Shown: positions 45,256 through 53,385, counted from the stretch's first letter. The stretch is DNA of 64,000 bases from Amycolatopsis sp. CA-230715 (GCF_018736145.1 NZ_CP059997.1:147501-211500); one strand, 5' to 3'. Notes: generated by a model not told the origin, from the sequence alone. Translations and numbers: made by a program.

Positions 45256-46406
45256 CGGCTTGCCATCCTCGCGGCCCGGCCACTGGCGTTCGAGGCGACG
45301 AACTCCGCCCGGTGGCCGGCGACCCAGCGCTGGGACGCCGCCACGCCGTCGACCGCGCCCTTCAGCCGCGGCACGACCTCGCGGGCGAACAGCCGGAGGC
45401 TGCGCTCCCGCGCCTCCTCGGGGGCCCAGTCCTGCAACGAGAGCAGCAGGCAGCCGAATCCGGACACCCGCTCGGCCAGCGCGGTGATCGCCCGCACGCA
45501 GTCCGACGGCGAGCCGGCGATGATCCCGCCCTGCTCGATCGTGTAGTCGAAAGCCTTCTGCTGAGCCACGTCCGCGGTCGGGATCGGCACCCCGAGGGTG
45601 TCCTTGTACAGATCGGACCGCTGGAACCGCCAGCCGTCGAACAGCTCGGCCTTGGCCTGGTCGACCGAGTCGCTCACGTGCACCGGCACCACCAGGCGCC
45701 ACTCCCGCCGGTCCACCGGCCGTCCCGCCTCGTTCTCCAGGTGCTCCCACTGGCCGGGCAGCCGATCGACGCCGATGTCCTGGCCCGCGCGGATCGCGCC
45801 CCACGGCGGTGCCACGTGGGACATCGCGCTGATGCCGAGCCGACCGGCGAGCCGCATGCTGAACGGGGTCGCCGCGCTGGCCACGACGAGCTCGATCGGG
45901 CCGGCCACCGGACGCGTCTGAACCCTCGCGTCGTCCATCCTGAACCAGTCGGTCTCCGCCGAGACCACCTCGCCCGCCAGCAGCCGCTGAATCACTTCGA
46001 GCGCCTGCGCGAGCCGGTCGCGCGTGGTGGCCGGGTCGATCCCCAGCATGTGCATGTCGGCCTGGTACGCGCCGGATCCCGCGCCGAGGACGAACCTTCC
46101 GTCGGTCAAATGGTTCAGCAGGACAGCGCGCTCGGCGACCAGGAACGGGTGGTGGTACGGCAGCCCGAGCACGCCGGTGGCGAACCGGATCCGCCGGGTT
46201 CGCTGTGCCGCCGCCGCGATGAACAGCTCCGGGCTGCTCAGCGTCGCCCAGCCGCCGGAGTGGTGCTCGCCGACCCAGAACTCGTCGAACCCGAGCTCGT
46301 CCAGGGTTTCGGCCAGGCGCAGGTCCTCTTTGAGCAGCAGGGCGGGATCGGTCCCCGGACGGTGCAGAGGAGAGGTGAAGCAGCCGAAACGGGTGGGCAA
46401 CTGCAT
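45252..46406 (-). CDS. LLM-class flavin monooxygenase of the NRPS cluster
   Basis: 384-residue luciferase-like TIM-barrel protein. FGCFTSPLHRPGTDP, FDEFWVGEHHSGGW and LGLPYHHPFLVAERAVLL place it with FMN-dependent bacterial luciferase or limonene-monooxygenase-like enzymes rather than F420 reductases. It may hydroxylate or otherwise oxidise a carrier-bound or free intermediate. AGGAG lies 5 bases before the ATG at 46406. It ends in a 4-base overlap with the MFS start. Confidence 0.87.
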   Translation of the reverse strand: MQLPTRFGCFTSPLHRPGTDPALLLKEDLRLAETLDELGFDEFWVGEHHSGGWATLSSPELFIAAAAQRTRRIRFATGVLGLPYHHPFLVAERAVLLNHLTDGRFVLGAGSGAYQADMHMLGIDPATTRDRLAQALEVIQRLLAGEVVSAETDWFRMDDARVQTRPVAGPIELVVASAATPFSMRLAGRLGISAMSHVAPPWGAIRAGQDIGVDRLPGQWEHLENEAGRPVDRREWRLVVPVHVSDSVDQAKAELFDGWRFQRSDLYKDTLGVPIPTADVAQQKAFDYTIEQGGIIAGSPSDCVRAITALAERVSGFGCLLLSLQDWAPEEARERSLRLFAREVVPRLKGAVDGVAASQRWVAGHRAEFVASNASGRAARMASR

Positions 46407-46423
46407 AGTGTCTCCTGACAGGA

Positions 46424-47524
46424 TCACAGCCGGGACGCGATCGCGGCACGCTGGATCTGGTTGGTTCCCTCGATGATTTGGAACAGCTTCGCCTCGCGCA
46501 TCCACCGCTCCACCGGCTCGGCCCCGGTGTACCCGCGGGCGCCCAGTACCTGGACCGCGTTCGCCGTGACCTTCATCGCCGTGTCCGTCGCGAGCACTTT
46601 CGCTTGCGCGGCAAGCAGTTCGCTCCGGCCGCCGCCCACATCGACCTCGCGGCACGCGTGGTGCAGCAACTGCCGGGACGCCTCGATCTCGATCGAGGCG
46701 TCCGCCAGCAGGAACCCGACGCCCTGGAAGGTGATGACCGGCGCGCCGAACTGCTCCCGGGTCCTGGCGTGCGTGACGGCACGGGTCAGCGCGGCTTCGG
46801 CGAGCCCGATCGCGCAGGCGGCGATCCCCAGCCTGCCCTGGACGAAAAAACTCTGCGCGGCCACCATGCCGCGGTTGACCCGGCCCACCACGCGCCCGGC
46901 GGGCACCCTGACGTCGTGGAACGCGATCTGCGCGGTCGGCAGCGCCCGCACTCCCATCTTGTCCTCGGCCCGCCGCACTTCGACACCCGGTGACGCGGTG
47001 TCGACCAGGAAGCAGGTGATGCCGCCGAGACCACCACCGCCGGTTCGGGCGTAGACGTTGAGCAGCCCCGCTACCCCAGCGTGCCCGACCCATGCCTTCA
47101 CCCCGTTGAGCCGGTAGCCGTCGCCATCCGGTTCGGCGGTGGTCGCGATCAGCGCCAGATCCGATCCCGCCCCCGGCTCGGACAGGCAGTTGCCCGCGAT
47201 CACCCGCCCCTGCCGCAGCCGCGCGAGGAACTCCTCGCGCAGTTCCGGGGAGCCGTGCCTGGCCAGCGCGCAGGTCGCCAGCGCCTGCAGGTGCACCGAT
47301 TCGGCGGGCGCGACCCAGGCGGTGGCCACGCGCTCCACCGCTCGGCAGAACAGTTCGGTCCGATGTGGACGTTCGGTGACCAAAGCGGGCAGGCCCAGCT
47401 CGCACAGCCGTCGCACGAGTTCGAGGGGGTAGGTCTCGCCCCGCTCGTGCTCGGCGGCGAGTTCGGGGGTGATCCCGGCGGCCACGATCTCGTCGACCCG
47501 GCCGAGCAGCTCGTCAGGTTCCAT
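46424..47524 (-). CDS. Acyl-CoA dehydrogenase-family flavoprotein
   Basis: 366-residue ACAD. The FAD-binding NCLSEPGAGSDLALI motif, the IAFHDVRVPAGRVVG strand and the catalytic Glu in QIIEGTNQIQ are all present. In peptide clusters this family often desaturates a substrate held on a stand-alone carrier, for example prolyl-PCP to pyrrolyl-PCP. A stand-alone carrier and a ligase lie two and three genes upstream, so that type of reaction is the best guess. The ATG at 47524 overlaps the DapB-like gene by 11 bases. Confidence 0.9.
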   Translation of the reverse strand: MEPDELLGRVDEIVAAGITPELAAEHERGETYPLELVRRLCELGLPALVTERPHRTELFCRAVERVATAWVAPAESVHLQALATCALARHGSPELREEFLARLRQGRVIAGNCLSEPGAGSDLALIATTAEPDGDGYRLNGVKAWVGHAGVAGLLNVYARTGGGGLGGITCFLVDTASPGVEVRRAEDKMGVRALPTAQIAFHDVRVPAGRVVGRVNRGMVAAQSFFVQGRLGIAACAIGLAEAALTRAVTHARTREQFGAPVITFQGVGFLLADASIEIEASRQLLHHACREVDVGGGRSELLAAQAKVLATDTAMKVTANAVQVLGARGYTGAEPVERWMREAKLFQIIEGTNQIQRAAIASRL

Positions 47525-48215
47525 CGCCGTACATCCGCGAGTAGACGTCGAAGACCGGGTACAGACCAGGCGCCAGACCACGGGCATACCGGGCGACGTC
47601 GACCAGCCCGGTGGCCGCCGCGCGCAGATCGCTTACGGAATGCGTGATGGACAACGACATTCCCGGCAGATCGAAGGTGACGGCGTGATCGCTGACCGGC
47701 TGGCCGCTGCGCTGGGCGGTGGTGCCGCCGCACAACTCGGGCGGGGCGGCCGACGCCCACGCCGCGGCCAGCGACTTCGCGGACGCGCTCGGACTGTCCT
47801 TTTTGGTCACCGGATGGCGTTCGTGCACCGACATCCTCGGCCGTTTCCCCGCCGAGGCGACCATGGTGGCGATGGTGCGCACCAGCCGGGTCTGCATCCA
47901 GTGGCCGACCGACAGGTTGTCGGCCAGTACGACGACCTGGTCGCGGCCGAGTTCGGCCAGCGACCGCCGTGCGTCATCGGACACCGTGGACACGCAGTAC
48001 ACCAGCGCGGCGCCGGCGTTCCGGCAGTGCTCGACGGTGTCCGGAAGCGCATCGGGGACGCTCGTGTCGGCGAGCACGGACACGCGCGCGGACTCGCGCC
48101 AGCCCGCCCGTGACGCGGTGAGCCCGATGTGGACGCCCTGCCGCTCGCACTCGGCGCGGACTGCCGTGCCGAAGCGGCCGGTCGCACCGACGACACCGAG
48201 CACGAACTCAGGCAA
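47514..48215 (-). CDS. DapB-like (dihydrodipicolinate reductase family) reductase, TTG start
   Basis: 233-residue NAD(P)H-dependent reductase. The N-terminal GVVGATGRFG is a Rossmann motif. HERHPVTKKDSPSASA aligns with the DapB substrate-binding motif HHxxKxDAPSGTA, with Arg-His replacing His-His and Ser-Ala replacing Gly-Thr. It is shorter than housekeeping DapB (about 250-270 residues). A role in reducing a cyclic imine or enamine precursor is likely. The start is TTG at 48215, which overlaps the carrier-protein stop by 8 bases; GGGAG lies 7 bases upstream. Translational coupling is probable. Confidence 0.78.
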   Translation of the reverse strand: MPEFVLGVVGATGRFGTAVRAECERQGVHIGLTASRAGWRESARVSVLADTSVPDALPDTVEHCRNAGAALVYCVSTVSDDARRSLAELGRDQVVVLADNLSVGHWMQTRLVRTIATMVASAGKRPRMSVHERHPVTKKDSPSASAKSLAAAWASAAPPELCGGTTAQRSGQPVSDHAVTFDLPGMSLSITHSVSDLRAAATGLVDVARYARGLAPGLYPVFDVYSRMYGDGT

Positions 48216-48468
48216 CGTTCTGCTCCCGCAGGAACCCGACGATGGTACTGACCCTGCCGAGGAACTGCGTGTCCGCTTCGACGTCGATGTACACCCCGTA
48301 GGTGGTCTCCAGCGAGTCGATGAGCTGGAGGAACGACAACGAGGAGAAGCCCTTCTCCAGCAGGTTCGCCGATTCGTCCCACACCTGCTCGCCGGTCACC
48401 ACCCCACCGGACGACTCCACGATCAAGTCCGCGACCTGGTCGGACAGCTCCGAATCCGTGTACGTCAC
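48208..48468 (-). CDS. Stand-alone acyl/peptidyl carrier protein
   Basis: 86-residue four-helix carrier. The phosphopantetheine Ser is Ser43 in KGFSSLSFLQLID, followed by LETTYGVYIDVE. It would hold the acyl or aminoacyl group activated by the ligase encoded 9 bases upstream. Start GTG at 48468. Confidence 0.88.
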   Translation of the reverse strand: MTYTDSELSDQVADLIVESSGGVVTGEQVWDESANLLEKGFSSLSFLQLIDSLETTYGVYIDVEADTQFLGRVSTIVGFLREQNVA

Positions 48469-48477
48469 ACCTGTCCC

Positions 48478-49896
48478 CTAGTCGTCGGTTCGTTGTGCCA
48501 GCAGTCGCGCCACCTCGGCGCGTTGCGTCTTCCCGGCGCCGTTCCGCGGGATCTCCGGTACCTGGACGATCCGTTCGGGCACTTTGAACGGCGCGGCCCG
48601 GTCGAGGCAGTACCGGCGTAGCGCCACCACGTCGATCGCACCGCGCGCCACGACGATCGCGCCGAGGTACGGCCGTCCGGTTCCCGCGGCGACCATGGTG
48701 GCGGAGCACGCGTCGATCTCCGGGTGTCCTCCGAGCAGGTCTTCGACCTCGGCCGCGGTGAACTTCTTGCCGCCGACACTGAACGAGTCGTCCACCCGCT
48801 CGCCCAGCACGAGTTCACCGCGGCCGGTCAGGCTGCCCTGGTCGCTGGACCGATAGTGGCCCGATTCGGTGATCCGGTCCTCCAGCGCGCCCGGGTAGTT
48901 GAGGTACCGGCTGCCCATGGAAGGGCTCTTCGCCAGCAGCGTGCCGTTCTCGAACCGGAGCGACACGCCCGGAAGCGGGTAGCCCTGACCGCCGCCGGGC
49001 ACCGGGTCGGGGTTGAAGGTGAGCGGCCCGGTTTCGGCGATCCCGTAGTAGTCGGCGATCCGGATGCCGTGCCGTGCGAGCGCAGCGCTCGTGTCCGGCG
49101 CCAGGCGCGCCGCGGATGACAGCGCCAGCCGCGGCCGGTGACCGCGGATTCCGGCACCACCCGAACCGGCCAGCGAGTCGTAGGCGGCGGGGAACGCGAC
49201 GAGCACCGTCGGGTCCACGGCCGTGAGGTGGCGCCTGATGTTGCCCGCGGTCGGCAGCCCGGCGGGCAGGTGGATGCTCGCGCCGGCGAGGAGTCCGGGG
49301 ATCAGCGCGGCGTTGAACCCGAGTCCGTTGTACAGTCCGGCGAAGCACAGTATCCGGTCCTCTTCGGACATTCCGCTGGCCACGCGCCAGCCCTCGGCCG
49401 CGCCGAGGACGGCCGCGCCGGAGAACTCGATGCACCCCGGCGTCCTGGTGGAACCGGACGTGAGGCGGCACAGTTCGGTGTCCGGCAGCAGATCCGGCCG
49501 CGCACCGGCCCGGCCAGTCGGACTCAGCCGGGTTCCGGCGTGCGCTACCGTCCCGCCGACCGGTGGCAGCTTGGGCACCTCGTCGTGCAGCACCGCGTCG
49601 ATACCGCAGTCCGCGAAGAGCTTGGCCAGTTCACTCGTCCCCAGCGAAGGGTCCATCAGGAACGGGACGTGGCCACCGCCGAGCACCGCGAGCAGATCGG
49701 ACACGTACCCCGGCGAATTCCGCCGGATGACCGCCACCCGCGCGGCGGGCGCCACGACCTCGTCGAGCCTCGCCCGCTTCGCGTCCGCGCGGGTGAGCAG
49801 GTCGGGACCGTGGACGCGCTCCGCGAGCGAGCCGACCACGGCCTCCTGGTGGGCGGCGAGGCTTGTCGCCAGCGCGTGGAAGAGTTTCCCGGTCAT
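48478..49896 (-). CDS. AMP-forming acyl/aminoacyl ligase
   Basis: 472-residue ANL-superfamily ligase expected to load the adjacent carrier. The phosphate loop reads RLTSGSTRTPGCIEF, so the usual TGxPK Gly and Lys are replaced. YYGIAETGPL is the A5-type motif, GRGELVLGERVDDSF the A8 hinge, and the catalytic Lys is kept in RNGAGKTQR. It is nearer to stand-alone acyl-ACP ligases than to NRPS A domains, so no amino acid code is given. The ATG at 49896 overlaps the SagB-type gene stop by 4 bases. Confidence 0.85.
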   Translation of the reverse strand: MTGKLFHALATSLAAHQEAVVGSLAERVHGPDLLTRADAKRARLDEVVAPAARVAVIRRNSPGYVSDLLAVLGGGHVPFLMDPSLGTSELAKLFADCGIDAVLHDEVPKLPPVGGTVAHAGTRLSPTGRAGARPDLLPDTELCRLTSGSTRTPGCIEFSGAAVLGAAEGWRVASGMSEEDRILCFAGLYNGLGFNAALIPGLLAGASIHLPAGLPTAGNIRRHLTAVDPTVLVAFPAAYDSLAGSGGAGIRGHRPRLALSSAARLAPDTSAALARHGIRIADYYGIAETGPLTFNPDPVPGGGQGYPLPGVSLRFENGTLLAKSPSMGSRYLNYPGALEDRITESGHYRSSDQGSLTGRGELVLGERVDDSFSVGGKKFTAAEVEDLLGGHPEIDACSATMVAAGTGRPYLGAIVVARGAIDVVALRRYCLDRAAPFKVPERIVQVPEIPRNGAGKTQRAEVARLLAQRTDD

Positions 49897-51119
49897 CGGC
49901 TGTGGTTCCCGCCCGTGCTGGCCACGTCCCATTTTTCGCTGGCGGTCTCGTAACCGAACGCCAGGAGGAACAGCACTTCGTCAGTGGTGCCGCAGAGCTC
50001 GGCCCACCGTCCCGGATCGAATCCGCCGACACCCGTGACGGCCAAACCCTCGCGTGCCGCGACCAGGTAGCCCAGTTCCCCCGCGATGCCCGCGCCGATG
50101 AGCGTGCGTTGCGCCGCTTCGGACAACGCGGCCGGGCCGGTGTCAGCGATCGCGCCGTGGATCGCCAGGAACGTGCTCGCCTCGACCAGGTTCTGCTGGC
50201 CGAGCAGCGCCTCGGCCAGCCAGGCCCGGTCCGGCGGTTCGGCTCCAACTCCCGGATGCCGCGAGAACACCGTGATGCCTGGCACGGGCACGTCGAACGC
50301 CGGAATGTGGCGCTCGCAGAGCCGCTGGATCTCGGCGACGGCGCCGGTCAGACCGTCCTGATCCGCCTTCGTGCCGAGCGCGATGGCCGATCTGCGCGCG
50401 CCGAGCCCGGGGGCCAGCGATCCGGCGCCCGGCAGCGCGGGCACCTGGACGGGGGCCGGTGGCGGCGGGACCAGCTCGGCGATCATGCACTCCAGATCGG
50501 TCACCGGAATGTCCACTATGGACTGTTCATGGACCACCCAGCCCGGTTGGGCAGACCTCGGTGTGTCGGCGAGGACGGTGCCGAAGCCGAGCAGCACCCC
50601 CGTGTGACCGAGTGCGTATTCCCGCGCGGCGGCAAGGGAATCCGGCCACGAGGCCCGGTCGCGGCCGACGGAGAGCGCGAGGTTGAGCAGTGCGTGGCCG
50701 ACGTCGAGCAGGTGGTAGAGGTAACCGCGTCTGCCGTAACGGCGCATCGACAGCCACGGCCTGCCGACGAGGAAGTAGGTGTAGGCGTCCCCGGTCCAGC
50801 GGTGCCGCTCGGCGCCGTCGATGACGATCCTGCGCCGCGCCAGGTCGACCACGCCGATCACCGGCTCCCCGGCGGGCGCCAGCAGGATCTCGTACGGGTA
50901 GCACGCGCCCGCGGACGGCGCGGCGCGTTTGCCCGATCCCGGCCGGGCACCGACCGCGAACTCGATCTGTGCGATCACGCGCTCCAGCGCTTCGGGCACG
51001 GCGGAGAAGCTGCTGGTGGCCGGAAGGTACGGGTGGCTCACGTCGGCCCAGCTGATCGCACCGGTCGTGTCCGTCCTTGGCATCGGGAAGCGGCTCCACG
51101 GGTGTGGGCGGTCGGACAT
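49893..51119 (-). CDS. SagB-type FMN dehydrogenase (nitroreductase family)
   Basis: 408 residues. KRAAPSAGACYPYEILLA is the conserved SagB/thiazoline-oxidase motif that binds FMN, and a second nitroreductase half (about 230-400) completes a fused dimer-like layout. The family oxidises azoline rings in peptides, but no Cys code, heterocyclisation domain or YcaO is present here, so a different dehydrogenation is likely, perhaps on a cyclic imine. ATG at 51119 is used; an internal ATG 12 codons in has GGAG upstream and is an alternative. It starts 7 bases after the aldolase stop. Confidence 0.85.
   Translation of the reverse strand: MSDRPHPWSRFPMPRTDTTGAISWADVSHPYLPATSSFSAVPEALERVIAQIEFAVGARPGSGKRAAPSAGACYPYEILLAPAGEPVIGVVDLARRRIVIDGAERHRWTGDAYTYFLVGRPWLSMRRYGRRGYLYHLLDVGHALLNLALSVGRDRASWPDSLAAAREYALGHTGVLLGFGTVLADTPRSAQPGWVVHEQSIVDIPVTDLECMIAELVPPPPAPVQVPALPGAGSLAPGLGARRSAIALGTKADQDGLTGAVAEIQRLCERHIPAFDVPVPGITVFSRHPGVGAEPPDRAWLAEALLGQQNLVEASTFLAIHGAIADTGPAALSEAAQRTLIGAGIAGELGYLVAAREGLAVTGVGGFDPGRWAELCGTTDEVLFLLAFGYETASEKWDVASTGGNHSR
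50511..50523. repeat. GTCC-N5-GGAC degenerate member of the palindrome family
   Basis: GTCCACTATGGAC within the SagB-type gene. It keeps the 4-base outer arms while the centre differs from the perfect copies. Confidence 0.5.
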
Positions 51120-51126
51120 CCCCGCG

Positions 51127-51891
51127 CTACCAGGTCTTCGACTCGGGAAAGGTCCGGAGCACCCGGCGGCGAGCGTGTTCCCAGTAGGCGCGGATCGACA
51201 GGTCCGCGAAGACGAACTCGCGCTTCGCCTCGACGTCCAGCTCGGACGAGGTGGCGAAGTCGCGTCCGGTCGCCAGCGCTGTCAGCTGGAGCCGGCACGC
51301 CCGTTCGAGCATGAGCGCGAAGATCACCGCGTGCCGCACGGTCTTGCCGACCACTACGCTGCCGTGGTTCACCAGGAACACCCCGATCCCGGAGCCCAGC
51401 GCCGCCGCGATTTCCCCACCGGTCTCGATGTCGAGGACGGTGTTGCTGGTCAGCGTGAACCGGTCGACCTCACCGCGCAGCAGGGCGCCCTCGTGGCTGA
51501 GCGGCACCAGTTCCTCGGCCAGTGCCCCGAACACCAGCGCGTCCGGCGCGTGCGAGTGCACGACGCAGTTGACGTCCGGGCGCGCCTGGTAAATCGCTTG
51601 GTGCAGCGGGACTTCCGGTGGTGCGAGGCGGTCCGGCGTGGCCGCCGGGTCGATCTCGGCGGGGACGAACTCCCGTGGCGTCACCTCGTCGAAGCCGGTC
51701 AGCGCACCCTTGATCAGGAACTCGACCGATCCCGGCCTGCGGCAGGAGATCTGCCCCTGGTTGTAGTCGTCGTGACCACCCAGCGACAGCATCCGCGCGC
51801 CGGTCGCGGCCTGGACCGCCAGCGGGTCCACCGCCTGAGCGGTCGTCTCCTCGGTTTTTCGCAGCACGAAGCAAACCCCCAGTACGAGCAT
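51127..51891 (-). CDS. Class II aldolase/adducin family protein
   Basis: About 254 residues. Zinc-binding His residues appear in CVVHSHAPDALVFGAL and LVNHGSVVVG, and GGHDDYNQGQISCR is the substrate loop. Members cleave or form C-C bonds of hydroxy-carbonyl substrates such as fuculose phosphate, or decarboxylate them. As first gene of the cluster operon it may make the unusual building block. The start is uncertain: ATG at 51891 has no ribosome site, while GTG at 51867 has GGGGG 8 bases upstream. It stands divergent from the thioesterase-like gene. Confidence 0.82.
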   Translation of the reverse strand: MLVLGVCFVLRKTEETTAQAVDPLAVQAATGARMLSLGGHDDYNQGQISCRRPGSVEFLIKGALTGFDEVTPREFVPAEIDPAATPDRLAPPEVPLHQAIYQARPDVNCVVHSHAPDALVFGALAEELVPLSHEGALLRGEVDRFTLTSNTVLDIETGGEIAAALGSGIGVFLVNHGSVVVGKTVRHAVIFALMLERACRLQLTALATGRDFATSSELDVEAKREFVFADLSIRAYWEHARRRVLRTFPESKTW

Positions 51892-52036
51892 AGGAACGCG
51901 CCCAGCTCGAATCCCAGATCGGACCACAGTCGTATGGCCGATGACCAAAAAACCCACAGGAACGGGAAAACGCCCAAATCGTTCTTGCGGATCGCTATCA
52001 CGGATCGTACTCACGCGCCCCCAGGCACTGGCCCGT

Positions 52037-52066
52037 ACGTTACCGGACAGAGCGACCCGTACGCAA
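52037..52066 (-). promoter_or_regulatory. Candidate promoter of the NRPS operon
   Basis: On the minus strand TTGCGT and TAACGT are separated by 18 bases, giving a leader of about 140 bases before the aldolase ATG. Both hexamers are partial matches. Confidence 0.35.
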
Positions 52067-52102
52067 GAAGTGACCACAATGGACAGTCCGCACCGGAACC
52101 CT

Positions 52103-52132
52103 TTGACCTCTGCGCTGGCGCCCTGTTACGCT
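52103..52132 (+). promoter_or_regulatory. Candidate promoter of the thioesterase-like gene
   Basis: TTGACC (52103-52108) and TACGCT (52127-52132) are 18 bases apart. Transcription would begin near 52139, about 60 bases before the chosen start codon. Confidence 0.5.
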
Positions 52133-52200
52133 CCGCCGCCAGATATCAGCCGACTGTTTTCGGGCGAGATCCCCACCGAGCAAGGATGCCGAGGCTTGCC

Positions 52201-52986
52201 GTGCGGAAAGAAGATTCCTGGCGCGAACTACGCGTGAGTAGTTCCGGGAAAGCGGTCCTGGTGGTCGACTTCGACTTCACCGGCCGACCCGAAGCCAACT
52301 TCGGGCATTTCCTGGAGCTGCTCGAACTTGACCGCGGGATCTGGCAGACCACCCAGCCGCCCGCAGCCGCCCGCGAGCCGGTACCGGCCGAGCGGTACCT
52401 CGATTTCTGGTCCCAGCTGCCCGAGGCCGCCACCGGCCGGGTCCAGGCACTGCTGGGGTACTGCGTGGGCGGCGCCTTCCTACCCGCGTTGGCCGACCGC
52501 CTCGAGCAGGCCCAGGATGAGCCGATCGACCTCGTCCTGTTCGACCCGGAGCCGGTCACGGTGGCGAGCCTGCACGACGATTTCCGCAAGACCGTCGACC
52601 TCATGTCGGCCCTGTCCGCCGACGAGAAGACCGATCTCGTCGCGAACGCGCGGGAAATCTGCGTACCGGAAGCGGAATTCACGTCGGCGGCGCGGAAGGT
52701 GAGCGACCTGTACCGGGACGCGGTCGGCACCGCCTTCGCCCGGCTGGGGCTGGATGAGTCGCTGAGCGAGGAGTTCGTCCAGGTCTTCCAGTCGTACGTG
52801 TCGTACCTGGCCGCGGCCGCCGAACTCTCCCCGCAGGACGGCTGGGGGCGCGGTGTCGCACTGACGTCGCGGGAGTCGAGCCCCGGCGCGGTCCACGCCG
52901 CGGAGGAGCTGAACTTCCTGGTACGACCCGGCGATCTCCTCGGCGACCCGCGCGTCGCCGAGGCCGTTTCCCGGATCCTCCGGTGA
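52201..52986 (+). CDS. Thioesterase-like alpha/beta hydrolase with Cys nucleophile
   Basis: 261 residues. The nucleophile elbow is LLGYCVGGAF, so Cys replaces the usual Ser; LVLFDPEPV places the Asp-bearing strand. The C-terminal segment that normally holds the catalytic His reads VRPGDLLGDPRVAEAV, with no His. It thus resembles NRPS-associated thioesterases with an altered triad. GAGG lies 6 bases before the GTG at 52201; an ATG 5 codons upstream is possible but poorly spaced. It is divergent from, and presumably part of, the NRPS cluster. It may be an acyl carrier or transferase, or a non-hydrolytic partner. Confidence 0.7.
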   Translation: MRKEDSWRELRVSSSGKAVLVVDFDFTGRPEANFGHFLELLELDRGIWQTTQPPAAAREPVPAERYLDFWSQLPEAATGRVQALLGYCVGGAFLPALADRLEQAQDEPIDLVLFDPEPVTVASLHDDFRKTVDLMSALSADEKTDLVANAREICVPEAEFTSAARKVSDLYRDAVGTAFARLGLDESLSEEFVQVFQSYVSYLAAAAELSPQDGWGRGVALTSRESSPGAVHAAEELNFLVRPGDLLGDPRVAEAVSRILR

Positions 52987-52996
52987 CCGAGCGGCG

Positions 52997-53025
52997 GTGC
53001 GCCGACCGGCCGCGCTCCGGCGCAC
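52997..53025 (+). terminator. Hairpin after thioesterase-like gene
   Basis: Perfect 8-bp arms (52997-53004 and 53018-53025) with a 13-base loop start 10 bases after the stop. No U-tract. Confidence 0.5.
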
Positions 53026-53141
53026 GCACCCTCCGCGACCGGTCTAGACCAGCACCCCAGGACGTCGGCGGTACCGCTCCGTGCCGGCCACCACCGTCTT
53101 CCCGGCCCGTCGGCTCGCACCGGACGTGCCGGAGCTTCCGA

Positions 53142-53156
53142 CGTCCACATCGGACG
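53142..53156. repeat. 15-bp direct repeat, left copy
   Basis: CGTCCACATCGGACG, identical to 56603-56617. It also contains the GTCC-N5-GGAC pattern seen throughout the window, so its repetition may reflect that motif rather than an insertion. Confidence 0.5.
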
Positions 53157-53297
53157 ATACGGACCGGCCTCGGCTGTCACATGCGGTCAGCTGATCGGCT
53201 CCGGAGCGAGTGACACAGATGCGGCATGCTCCAGGGCCGGGATCGTTTCCGGAAATTACAAAGGGGCTGCCTACCTGCGTAGACGACCCCCTCATCC

Positions 53298-53385
53298 GGT
53301 CGAGCTGACAGGATTTGAACCTGCGACCCCTTGACCCCGGCATTAGAGGCCCAAGCACTGTACTCAACAGCATCGTTCCAGCTCA
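53298..53385 (-). tRNA. tRNA-like element, probably degenerate or an attachment-site remnant
   Basis: On the minus strand, TGAGCTG at the 5' end pairs with CAGCTCG near the 3' end to form a 7-bp acceptor stem, and GCAGG-TTCAAAT-CCTGT forms a normal T arm, followed by ACC. The total of 88 bases would suit a long-variable-arm tRNA. However the D arm lacks the GG pair and proper stem, and the anticodon stem has only about three good pairs around a CTCTAAT loop. I judge it a tRNA remnant or integration scar rather than a working tRNA. Confidence 0.45.

Larger units (their letters stand above)
51892..52200. promoter_or_regulatory. Divergent control region of the NRPS cluster
   Basis: This 309-base gap separates the ten-gene operon from the thioesterase-like gene and must hold both promoters. 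CCCGTACG occurs twice as a direct repeat (52032-52039 and 52056-52063), overlapping the putative -10 and -35 of the operon promoter. No gene is apparent. The copies are spaced 24 bases apart, close to two helical turns, which suits cooperative binding by an activator encoded elsewhere. Confidence 0.45.

Noticed and set aside
49893..51119. Thiazole or oxazole formation by the SagB-type enzyme
   Set aside because: No cyclodehydratase or YcaO, no Cys-activating A domain and both C domains have ordinary HHxxxDG motifs rather than the heterocyclisation motif.
53298..53385. Functional amber-suppressor tRNA (anticodon CTA) or tmRNA end
   Set aside because: The D arm and most of the anticodon stem do not fold, and the 5' part has no tmRNA features.
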